From: Sphingomonas echinoides ATCC 14820
Lineage (GTDB): Bacteria; Pseudomonadota; Alphaproteobacteria; Sphingomonadales; Sphingomonadaceae
DNA length: 61,901 bases
Assembly (NCBI RefSeq): GCF_000241465.1
Contig: NZ_JH584235.1
Span: 3,933,651 to 3,995,551 of the forward strand
Direction of reading: 5' to 3'
Notes under the pieces: generated by a model
Database searches by the model: none
Told to the model about the DNA's origin: nothing
What the model saw: only the letters and a program-made list of their open reading frames with translations
Made by a program: the position numbers and the translations under genes
Shown here: piece by piece, positions 1-7,520 of the stretch
How positions within the stretch are numbered: the stretch's first letter is position 1
How the letters are laid out: each line of letters starts with the position of its first letter

Positions 1-1
1 T

Positions 2-1432
2 CTCACCTCCGGCCCGATCGGCCGGACGCTGCTCGCTTTCGCGTTGCCCACGCTCGGCGCGAACATCCTCCAGTCGCTCAACGGCTCGATCAACACGATC
101 TGGGTCGGCCGCTTCCTGGGCGAAGGCGCGGTGGCGGCGACTGCCAATGCCAACACCATCATGTTCCTGATGTTCGCCGCCGTATTCGGCTTCGGCATGG
201 CCGCGACCATCCTGATCGGCCAAAGCATCGGCCGCCGCGATATCGAGGGTGCCAGGCGGGCGTTCGGCGCGTCGATCGGGCTGGTGATGGGCGCGGCGGT
301 GGTGATTGCGGCGCTCGGCTGGATCTTCACGCCCGAAATCCTGAAGGTGCTCGCCACCCCGTCGAGCGCGATGCCGCTGGCGCTCGCCTATCTGCGCGTC
401 ATCTTCCTCGGCCTCCCCGCGACGATGCTGCTGGTGCTGCTCGGCATGGCGCTGCGCGGCGTGGGCGATTCGATCACGCCCTTGTGGTTCACCGTGCTCA
501 GCGTCCTGCTCGACAGCGGGCTCAACCCCGTCTTCATCCGTGGCTGGTTCGGCATGCCGACGATGGGCATCGCCGGCTCCGCCACCGCCACGCTGATCTC
601 CGCGCATGTCGCGGTGCTTGGGCTGCTGGCCTATATCTATCTGCGCGATTTGCCGATCCGGCTGCGCGGGCATGAACTGACCTGGCTGATTCCGTCGCCC
701 GCCTTGATCCGCACGATCGTTGCCAAGGGGCTGCCGATGGGCGCGCAGATGCTGGTGGTGTCCTTCGCCGCGCTGACGATGACGGGCCTGGTCAACCGCT
801 ACGGCGTCGACACCACCGCCGCGTACGGCGTTTCGATGCAATTATGGGGCTATATCCAGATGCCCGCGCTCGCGGTCGGCGCGGCGGTCAGCAGCATGGT
901 CGCGCAGAATATCGGTGCCGGGCTGTGGGACCGGGTCGATCGCATCACCCGTTCGGGCCTCCTGTTCAGCGCCTTGCTCACCTCGACCATGGTCGTCGCG
1001 GTGATCCTGTTCGATCGCCCGGTGATGGCGGTGTTCCTCGGCGGCGGCAGCCCGGCCTTGCCGATCGCGCGCCACATTCAGGTGCTGGCGAGCTGGAACT
1101 TCATCGTCTTCGGCATGACGATGGTGCTGTTCTCGGCGGTGCGCGCAAACGGCGCGGTGTGGGCCCCGCTGGTGATGCTGATCATCGCCATGTACCCGGT
1201 GCGGCTCGGTTTCGCGCTGGCGTTCAAGGACAGCCTCGGCGCGGACTCGCTCTGGTGGAGCTTCCCGCTCGGCTCGGTCGCCACCTTGGTGATGTCGTCG
1301 CTTTATTATCGCTATGGCGGCTGGCGCAAACAGCGGCTGGTCGTCCCTGCCGAAACCCCCGCCAGCACCGCTGCCGCCCCGGCGGAAGCCGCCGCCGCAG
1401 AACCGATCGGCGCGCAACATCCGGTCGGCTGA
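2..1432 (+). CDS. MATE family efflux transporter, 5' end outside window
   Basis: Probable cation-coupled multidrug/toxin exporter of the inner membrane. The reading frame is open from base 2, so the N-terminus lies upstream; the first in-frame TTG at 44 is inside a conserved helix and is not the start. The visible part (about 476 residues) is almost entirely hydrophobic helices and has family-typical stretches such as SINTIWVGRFLG near the start and the second-half repeat NRYGVDTTAAYGVSMQLWGY. The tail after residue about 440 is an Ala/Pro/Glu-rich soluble extension. The 48 bp to hemB could allow co-transcription. The substrate cannot be inferred. Confidence 0.9.
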   Translation, partial: LTSGPIGRTLLAFALPTLGANILQSLNGSINTIWVGRFLGEGAVAATANANTIMFLMFAAVFGFGMAATILIGQSIGRRDIEGARRAFGASIGLVMGAAVVIAALGWIFTPEILKVLATPSSAMPLALAYLRVIFLGLPATMLLVLLGMALRGVGDSITPLWFTVLSVLLDSGLNPVFIRGWFGMPTMGIAGSATATLISAHVAVLGLLAYIYLRDLPIRLRGHELTWLIPSPALIRTIVAKGLPMGAQMLVVSFAALTMTGLVNRYGVDTTAAYGVSMQLWGYIQMPALAVGAAVSSMVAQNIGAGLWDRVDRITRSGLLFSALLTSTMVVAVILFDRPVMAVFLGGGSPALPIARHIQVLASWNFIVFGMTMVLFSAVRANGAVWAPLVMLIIAMYPVRLGFALAFKDSLGADSLWWSFPLGSVATLVMSSLYYRYGGWRKQRLVVPAETPASTAAAPAEAAAAEPIGAQHPVG

Positions 1433-1480
1433 TCACCGACTCGCTTGCGCATGCGCGCGGGCGGTTCCAGAAAGCGGGGC

Positions 1481-2473
1481 ATGACCGCACAATACCCCGC
1501 TCTCCGCCTTCGCCGTACCCGCGCCAGCGCGTGGAGCCGCCGCCTCTATGCCGAGACCGTGCTCACCCCGGCCGATCTGATCTGGCCGCTGTTCATTTCA
1601 GAAGGGCAAAGCGTGGAAGAGCCGATCGCCTCGCTCCCCGGCGTGTCGCGCTGGTCGGTCGATGGCATCGTCGCGCGCGGACGCGAGGCGCGCGATCTCG
1701 GCATTCCGTGCCTGGCGCTGTTCCCCAATACGCCCGGGCATTTGCGCACCGATGACGGGCGCGAGGCGCTCAACCCCGACAATCTGATGTGCCGCGCGAT
1801 TCGCGCGCTGAAGGATGCCGTGCCCGAAATCGGCGTGCTCACCGACGTCGCGCTCGATCCTTATACCACGCACGGCCATGACGGGCTGGTCGACGAAGCC
1901 GGTTATGTCGTCAACGACATCACCGCCGAGGCGCTGGTCGCGCAGGCGCTCAACCAGGCCGAAGCCGGATCGGACATCATCGCGCCTTCCGACATGATGG
2001 ACGGCCGCATCGGCGCGATCCGCGAGGCGCTGGAGCAAGGCGGGCACCACAATGTCCAGATCATGTCCTACGCCGCGAAGTATGCCAGCGCCTTTTACGG
2101 CCCGTTCCGCGATGCGGTCGGCAGTCGCGGGCTGCTGAAGGGCGACAAGAAGACCTATCAGATGGATTCGGCCAATGCCGAGGAAGCGCTGCGCGAAGTC
2201 GCGCTCGATCTGGCCGAAGGCGCCGATAGCGTCATGGTCAAGCCCGGTCTGCCCTATCTCGACATCGTCGCACGGGTGAAATCGGCGTTCGAGGTGCCGG
2301 TGTTCGCCTATCAGGTCAGCGGCGAATATGCGATGATCGAAGCCGCCGTCGCAGCCGGCGCCGCCGAGCGCGACCCGATGGTGCTGGAAACGCTGATGGC
2401 GTTCAAGCGCGCGGGCTGTTCGGGGGTGCTGACCTATCATGCGGCGCTGGCGGCGCGGTTGCTGGGCGCGTGA
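1481..2473 (+). CDS. hemB: Delta-aminolevulinic acid dehydratase (porphobilinogen synthase)
   Basis: Condenses two 5-aminolevulinate molecules to porphobilinogen in heme synthesis (cytosol). It has 330 aa when started at ATG 1481; an in-frame ATG at 1445 would add 12 unconserved residues. Active-site lysines are in SYAAKYAS (Lys200) and MVKPGLPYLDI (Lys254). The metal loop reads DVALDPYTTHGHDG (residues 122-135). In zinc enzymes this loop carries three Cys; here they are Ala/Asp/Asp, the pattern known for Mg-dependent alphaproteobacterial enzymes. The stop overlaps the next gene's GTG by 4 bp, suggesting translational coupling. Confidence 0.97.
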   Translation: MTAQYPALRLRRTRASAWSRRLYAETVLTPADLIWPLFISEGQSVEEPIASLPGVSRWSVDGIVARGREARDLGIPCLALFPNTPGHLRTDDGREALNPDNLMCRAIRALKDAVPEIGVLTDVALDPYTTHGHDGLVDEAGYVVNDITAEALVAQALNQAEAGSDIIAPSDMMDGRIGAIREALEQGGHHNVQIMSYAAKYASAFYGPFRDAVGSRGLLKGDKKTYQMDSANAEEALREVALDLAEGADSVMVKPGLPYLDIVARVKSAFEVPVFAYQVSGEYAMIEAAVAAGAAERDPMVLETLMAFKRAGCSGVLTYHAALAARLLGA

Positions 2474-3015
2474 TCGAGACGATCGTCGAGACAGGGCGGC
2501 TGCGGTTGCGCGTGCGCACGCCTGACGACCGCGCGGTGCTGCACGGCTGGTTCGGCGATCCGCTGGTGATGGCCGATCTCGGCCCGGTGCGGGACGCCGC
2601 CGCTTCCGACGCGACGATCGCGCGGCACCAATCCTATCAGGCCGAGGGCCTCGGCTTTTGGATCGTCGAGAGCCGCGCCGATCGCGTCCCCGTCGGCTTT
2701 TGCGGATTGAAGCCGAGCGACCCCGGCCGCCCGCTTGCGGGAGAGCTCGAAATCGGCTGGATGTTCGGCCCGGCGCATTGGGGGCAGGGCTATGCGAGCG
2801 AGGCGGCCGGGGCGGTGCTCGACTGGGCCTGGGCCCATCGCGCCGACCCGCGCATCGTCGCGGTGACCGCGCGGGTCAATCTCAAGAGCCAGCGCGTGAT
2901 GGAGCGCATCGGCATGCGCGCCGAACCAACGCTGGATTACGAGCATCCCAGCTATCCCGAGGGCGATCGGCTGCGCGACAGCGTCGTCTATGTGATCGAC
3001 CGGCCTAAGCCATGA
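2470..3015 (+). CDS. GNAT family N-acetyltransferase (RimJ/RimL-like), copy 1
   Basis: Acetyl-CoA dependent N-acetyltransferase of 181 aa. It starts with the typical RimJ-like strand ETGRLRLRVRTPDD and has the acetyl-CoA pyrophosphate-binding segment EIGWMFGPAHWGQGYASEAA at about residues 95-114 (Q/R-x-x-G-x-G/A motif = WGQGYA). The C-terminal part VNLKSQRVMERIGMR is the conserved final helix. The GTG start overlaps hemB by 4 bp. The next gene is a second member of the family overlapping by 4 bp, so the two probably arose by tandem duplication. The acceptor substrate is unknown. Confidence 0.9.
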   Translation: MIETIVETGRLRLRVRTPDDRAVLHGWFGDPLVMADLGPVRDAAASDATIARHQSYQAEGLGFWIVESRADRVPVGFCGLKPSDPGRPLAGELEIGWMFGPAHWGQGYASEAAGAVLDWAWAHRADPRIVAVTARVNLKSQRVMERIGMRAEPTLDYEHPSYPEGDRLRDSVVYVIDRPKP

Positions 3016-3539
3016 TCGAGACGCCGCGCCTGATCCTGCGCGGCTGGCGCGAGGCCGATGTCGCGCCCTTCCATGCGATGGGGCAGGACGAAGAGGTCAT
3101 GCGCTATCTCGGCCCCTTGATGACGCTCGATCAGGCCCGCGCGGCCTATCAACGCTGCGTCGCGCGGCAGGCCGAGTCGGGCTGCTGCTTCTGGGCGATC
3201 GAACGCAAAAACGATGGCGCTTTTCTCGGCTTTTGCGGCCTGCAAAAGGGATATGACTTCCTGGAGGGCGAGATCGAGATCGGCTGGCGCTTGCGCCGCG
3301 AGGCGTGGGGGCAGGGCTATGCGCGCGAAGCCGCCGCGGCGAGCCTCGCCTGGGGCTGGGCGACGCTCGACATCCCGCGCATTACCGCGATCACGGTACC
3401 CGCCAACCACCGCAGTTGGCACTTGATGGAGCGACTCGGCATGACCCGCGACCTTGCTGCCGATTTTGATCACCCGGCGGTGCCGGACGGCAGCCCGCTG
3501 AAGCAGCACATTCTTTATCGCATCGTCCGCCCCGCCTGA
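3012..3539 (+). CDS. GNAT family N-acetyltransferase (RimJ/RimL-like), copy 2
   Basis: 175 aa, same architecture as the preceding gene: start METPRLILRGW-like strand, acetyl-CoA loop EIGWRLRREAWGQGYAREAA at about residues 90-109, and C-terminal NHRSWHLMERLGMTRD. The ATG at 3012 overlaps the stop of copy 1 (ATGA), and its own stop overlaps the next ATG (TGATG). The sequence has diverged enough from copy 1 that a separate substrate is plausible. Tandem RimJ-like genes are common in sphingomonads (known from the family, not from this sequence). Confidence 0.9.
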   Translation: MIETPRLILRGWREADVAPFHAMGQDEEVMRYLGPLMTLDQARAAYQRCVARQAESGCCFWAIERKNDGAFLGFCGLQKGYDFLEGEIEIGWRLRREAWGQGYAREAAAASLAWGWATLDIPRITAITVPANHRSWHLMERLGMTRDLAADFDHPAVPDGSPLKQHILYRIVRPA

Positions 3540-5752
3540 TGTCTTCGCGTCTGGCGCGCCCGCTGTTCGTGCTGACGATCTTCGCCGGGTCGTTTCTGCT
3601 GTTCCTGGTGCAGCCGATGGTGGCGCGCATGGCGTTGCCGCGGCTTGGCGGCGCGCCGGCGGTGTGGAACTCGGCGATGCTGGTCTATCAGGCGTTGCTG
3701 CTCGCCGGATATGGCTATGCGCATTGGCTGGGACGCCTGAGCCAGCGCGCGCAGGGAATGACGCATCTTGGCGTGCTGTTGCTTGCCGGATTGTGGTTGC
3801 CGATCGGCCTCATCGCCCTGCAGCCGGGGCCGACCGCGCTGCCGGCATTATGGGTGCCGTGGCTGCTGACGCTGTCGATCGGCCCGCTGTTTTTCGCGAT
3901 TTCGGCCCAGGCACCGTTGTTGCAACGCTGGTTCAGCCTGTCACGTGACGGCGAGAATCCGTATGCGCTGTACGCCGCATCCAATTTCGGGAGCTTTGCG
4001 GGCCTGATCGCCTATCCGTTACTGGTGGAGCCGGGCATGGCGCTGGTCGGGCAACGTGTCCTGTGGAGCAGCGGCTATATCGTGGTCGGGTTGCTGGTTG
4101 CTTTATGCGCCGCCACCTTGCCGAAAGCCGGATCGGGCGCAGTCGGGTTGGCCGAGCCATCGCCGCAATCCGCGCCGCCCACGCGGGGTCGCGTCGCGCA
4201 CTGGATCGCGCTGGCGTTCGTGGCGTCGGGGCTGATGCTTGCCACCTCCACCTATATCTCGACCGACATCGTCGCGATGCCGTTGCTGTGGGTGGTGCCG
4301 CTTGGCCTATATCTGCTGAGTTTCACCGTCGCCTTCGCGACCGACCGCACCACGGCGGACATGCAAACGCGGATCGCGCCGGTCGCGATCCTGTTATTTG
4401 GGGGTATCCTCGTCGGCGGGATGGGGGGGATGCCGTATCTCGGCGCGATCATGGCGCTGGCACTGCTATTTCTGGGGTGCGTCGCGCTCAACACCGCCCT
4501 GTACCGCCTTCGACCAGAGCCGGACCGGCTGACGGGATTCTATCTGGCGATGGCGGTGGGCGGTGCGCTTGGCGGGCTGTTCGCGGCTGTGATCGCGCCA
4601 ATCGTCTTCGACTGGACGTATGAATATCCCATCCTGGTGTTAGCCGCCGCGCTCTTGGTGCCACAGCATCCGCTGTTGGGGCCGCTCGGGGTCTTGTGGC
4701 ACCGGAGCGCCCAGCGCCGCCATGTCCTTACCGGCGTGGTGGCCCTTGCCGTACTGGCGCTGGTCGTGCTGATCCTCGCTAATCCGGGGCCGGCTGACGG
4801 GCCGGGCCCGCTGCAGCAAGCGGCGTTGCTGGCGATGGTTGCGATCGGGCTGGTGGCGATCGGCGCGCGCTGGGCGTTCGCGCTGGCCGTGCTTGGCGCG
4901 TTGATCGCGTTTGGCGGATACCGCGCGGTGCAGATCTCGCTCGAGCCACACGCGCGCACGCGGAGTTATTTCGGGGTCTATACCGTTCACTCCATGGCGA
5001 CCCAGCGTCAATTGGCCCATGGCACGACCGTCCATGGGACGCAGTTGCTGGGCTCGCCCGCGCGTGAGCGGACGCCGACCGCTTATTATGTCGCGGGATC
5101 GGGCGTGGGTCGCGCGATGCAGGCGCTGCCGACGCTATATGGAGCGCATGCGCGTGTCGGCGTCGTCGGGTTGGGGGCAGGCACGCTCGCTTGCTATGCC
5201 GTGGCGGGGCAGGCGTGGCGTTTTTACGAAATCGACCCTGCGGTGGTGCGGATCGCGCGCGACACCGGGCAGTTCACGTTTCTTTCGCTTTGCCTGCCGC
5301 ATCCGACGATCGTGCTGGGCGATGCGCGGCTCAATCTCGATAGGGCGCGTCCCACCTCGCTCGACCTGCTGGCGCTTGATGCGTTTTCGTCGGATTCGGT
5401 GCCGATGCACCTGATGACGCGCGAGGCATTCGCCAGCTACGCCCGGGTGCTGGCCCCGCGTGGCTTGCTGCTCGTCCACATTTCGAATCGCTTCCTCGAT
5501 TTGGAACCAGTCGTCGCGGCGGCAGCGCGGGGCGGTGGCTGGCACAGCGCACAGCTTTTCTATCGTCCAGGGGCCAATAATCGCGATGCGGCGACGATGT
5601 CGCAATGGATCGCGCTGTCGCGGGATCCGGGGGTGATCCAGACGCTGAAATCCCGCGATTCGGCATGGGAGCCGGTCAAGCTGCGCCCGGGCTTTGCGCC
5701 GTGGACCGACGATTATTCGACGATCCTGCCGCTGCTGAAGGCGGGGCGCTAG
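3539..5752 (+). CDS. Fused membrane/spermidine-synthase-like methyltransferase-fold protein
   Basis: 737 aa. Residues 1 to about 470 form many hydrophobic helices (opening RPLFVLTIFAGSFLLFLVQP) like the MFS-type half of this fused family. The C-terminal roughly 230 residues are a class I methyltransferase/spermidine-synthase fold with glycine loop VGVVGLGAGTLACYA, acidic end of strand 2 FYEIDPAVVRIA, and LDLLALDAFSSDSVPMHLMT matching the polyamine-synthase core DAFxxxxxPxHL. The family is common but biochemically poorly defined; polyamine synthesis is not established. It begins in the stop of the GNAT gene, so it belongs to the same transcript. Its stop overlaps that of the convergent lipoprotein gene on a shared CTAG. 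Confidence 0.85.
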   Translation: MSSRLARPLFVLTIFAGSFLLFLVQPMVARMALPRLGGAPAVWNSAMLVYQALLLAGYGYAHWLGRLSQRAQGMTHLGVLLLAGLWLPIGLIALQPGPTALPALWVPWLLTLSIGPLFFAISAQAPLLQRWFSLSRDGENPYALYAASNFGSFAGLIAYPLLVEPGMALVGQRVLWSSGYIVVGLLVALCAATLPKAGSGAVGLAEPSPQSAPPTRGRVAHWIALAFVASGLMLATSTYISTDIVAMPLLWVVPLGLYLLSFTVAFATDRTTADMQTRIAPVAILLFGGILVGGMGGMPYLGAIMALALLFLGCVALNTALYRLRPEPDRLTGFYLAMAVGGALGGLFAAVIAPIVFDWTYEYPILVLAAALLVPQHPLLGPLGVLWHRSAQRRHVLTGVVALAVLALVVLILANPGPADGPGPLQQAALLAMVAIGLVAIGARWAFALAVLGALIAFGGYRAVQISLEPHARTRSYFGVYTVHSMATQRQLAHGTTVHGTQLLGSPARERTPTAYYVAGSGVGRAMQALPTLYGAHARVGVVGLGAGTLACYAVAGQAWRFYEIDPAVVRIARDTGQFTFLSLCLPHPTIVLGDARLNLDRARPTSLDLLALDAFSSDSVPMHLMTREAFASYARVLAPRGLLLVHISNRFLDLEPVVAAAARGGGWHSAQLFYRPGANNRDAATMSQWIALSRDPGVIQTLKSRDSAWEPVKLRPGFAPWTDDYSTILPLLKAGR

Positions 5753-6282
5753 GCGTCCGGCAGGCGCGCGGCGATCGCGGCGATTCGCGCGCTCTGCGCT
5801 TCGAAGGCCGCTTGCGCCGCATTGTGCAGGCTGGCGATGGCGGGATAGTCGGGTTTGCCATCGGCGGCGCGCGCGATCGCCATCGAATCGATGTCGGTCA
5901 GCGTCGACGAGGTGGTCGCGCGATAGCCGTCCAGCGCCGCCAAGGCGGTCTGTGCGGCAATCCAGCGTTCCCCGCCGACTCTGTCGCCTTGCGCCGCAGT
6001 GGCCAAGCGTTCGGCGGTTTCAGCGGCGGGCGCAAACGCCGCCGTGGTTTTGTCGAGCATTTTGCGCAGATCCGCCAAGGCCAGGTCGGTGGCCGGGTCC
6101 GCCTCGGTCACGGGAATGACGACATCGGGCTCGGCATCGCTGCGCGATTCGATCGCGCGCGGCAGCAGCGAGGGATAGCGAGTCGAGGTTTGCGCGGCGC
6201 ACCCCGCCAGCGACGGCGTGATCGTCAGGACAAACACCAGCGCAAGGCGGGCGCGGCGGGCGGGCGGGGTGGGGGGCGTCAT
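5749..6282 (-). CDS. Predicted lipoprotein of unknown function
   Basis: 177 aa from ATG 6282 (an in-frame ATG 48 bases earlier would add charged residues before the signal). The N-terminus has Arg residues, a hydrophobic stretch LALVFVLTITPS and a lipobox LAGC, so it is probably a lipid-anchored envelope protein. The rest is Ala-rich and helical with no motif I recognise. It faces the MFS/spermidine-synthase-like gene tail to tail, with stops overlapping by 4 bases, and starts about 80 bp from tRNA-Arg on the other strand. Function unknown. Confidence 0.75.
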   Translation of the reverse strand: MTPPTPPARRARLALVFVLTITPSLAGCAAQTSTRYPSLLPRAIESRSDAEPDVVIPVTEADPATDLALADLRKMLDKTTAAFAPAAETAERLATAAQGDRVGGERWIAAQTALAALDGYRATTSSTLTDIDSMAIARAADGKPDYPAIASLHNAAQAAFEAQSARIAAIAARLPDA

Positions 6283-6364
6283 CACGAATTGCTCTATGCC
6301 GATGAGAAAGGTCACGCAACGCACTTGCATCTCTTAAAAGACGCCGCTAACAGCGCGTCTCCAC

Positions 6365-6441
6365 GCACCCATAGCTCAGCTGGATAGAGCATCAGACTAC
6401 GAATCTGAGGGTCGGGCGTTCGAATCGCTCTGGGTGCACCA
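6365..6441 (+). tRNA. tRNA-Arg (anticodon ACG)
   Basis: 77-nt cloverleaf. The acceptor stem pairs GCACCCA with TGGGTGC, the discriminator is A and CCA is encoded. The D arm is AGCTCAGCTGGATAGAGC, the anticodon loop carries ACG (to be deaminated to ICG) and the T loop is GTTCGAATC. Bases 6442-6610 downstream hold no gene that I can see. Confidence 0.97.
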
Positions 6442-6610
6442 TTCTTTCAAAAGTGTCTGATCGCAGGACGTTACCGGGGTTCCCGGAGACACCGCGACAG
6501 GCACGGCGGTAGACCGCAGTGGCGCACAGCGCCTCTGCGTCGCGCACGCCACGCTGTTCCAAAGACTGTGCTGTGCTTCGCCCTTATGCCCTTATGGCGG
6601 GCGAGACGCT

Positions 6611-7495
6611 CTATTCGAGGTAGCTGCGGCGCAGGCGCGTCAGGTCTGCGTCCGACAATCCCATTTCGTCATGAAGCCAGCCGCGCGCGCCGCCGCGATG
6701 CGAATCGAGCACCTTGAAGGCAGCCTCGATATAGCTGCGGTCGGCGTTCAGGAGCGCCTGCATCACCGGCGAGGGCATTTGCCCCATGGAACTGGCGGTC
6801 ACCTTGCTGTCCTTCGCCAGCAGCGTGCTGGCGTTGAGATAGCGGTTGGTGAGCAGATAGTCTTCGATCACGGTCGCGCGGGGCACGCCCAATGCGGTCA
6901 GCAGCAAGGCGGCGGCGACCCCAGTGCGATCCTTGCCGGCCGAGCAGTTGAAGGCGAGCGGGGCATGGCCCGCCAGCAATTCGTCGAACATCCGGCGATA
7001 TTGGTCGTGAAATTGCACGAGCATATGCGGGTAGCTCGCCGCCATCGCCGCGCGCGCCGATTGGGCGGTCCAATCCTTCATCGGCCCGGCTGGCATGAAG
7101 CCCGCCATGTCGAGCTTGTAATCGTCGCTCAGCACGCGCGGTGCGCCCGCTGCAGGCCAGTTGACCGGCTCGGACGCGCGTTCGCGCGTGTCGCGGAAAT
7201 CGCAGACGACGCGGATCCCGCGCCGCTCGAGATAGGCATAATCGCTGTCGGTCATGCCGTGCATCGAGCCCGAACGAAACAGCAGGCCCCATTTGACGTG
7301 ACGACCATCGGTGGTGCGATAGCCACCAAGGTCGCGGAAGTTGCGGCCGCCCTGCAACGGCAGCAACCGCTCCTGCGGTGCCACCGTTGCGATAGGGGTA
7401 TCGGCCCAGGCGGGCAGACCTGCCGCCCCGCTTGCCATCATTACCGTGGCCATCGCGGCGAAGGCAATTTTGAAGCGAAGCGGGGCGATCGTCAT
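6611..7495 (-). CDS. Secreted tyrosine/serine protein phosphatase (Y_phosphatase3 type)
   Basis: 294 aa with an N-terminal signal peptide (about residues 1-31, ending AWADTP). The PTP-like domain begins GGRNFRDLGGYRT (49-61). The P-loop is NCSAGKDRTG (183-192) with nucleophile Cys184 and Arg190, and Asp189 inside the loop as in the MptpB/LipA group. The usual His before the Cys is Asn183. The enzyme would act in the periplasm or outside on phosphotyrosine, phosphoserine or phospholipid/phytate-type substrates; which one is not shown. It lies 25 bp downstream of a TonB receptor gene on the same strand and is probably co-transcribed, suggesting linked uptake and dephosphorylation. Confidence 0.85.
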   Translation of the reverse strand: MTIAPLRFKIAFAAMATVMMASGAAGLPAWADTPIATVAPQERLLPLQGGRNFRDLGGYRTTDGRHVKWGLLFRSGSMHGMTDSDYAYLERRGIRVVCDFRDTRERASEPVNWPAAGAPRVLSDDYKLDMAGFMPAGPMKDWTAQSARAAMAASYPHMLVQFHDQYRRMFDELLAGHAPLAFNCSAGKDRTGVAAALLLTALGVPRATVIEDYLLTNRYLNASTLLAKDSKVTASSMGQMPSPVMQALLNADRSYIEAAFKVLDSHRGGARGWLHDEMGLSDADLTRLRRSYLE

Positions 7496-7520
7496 GGTCT
7501 GTCTCCTGGATCGGATCGTC

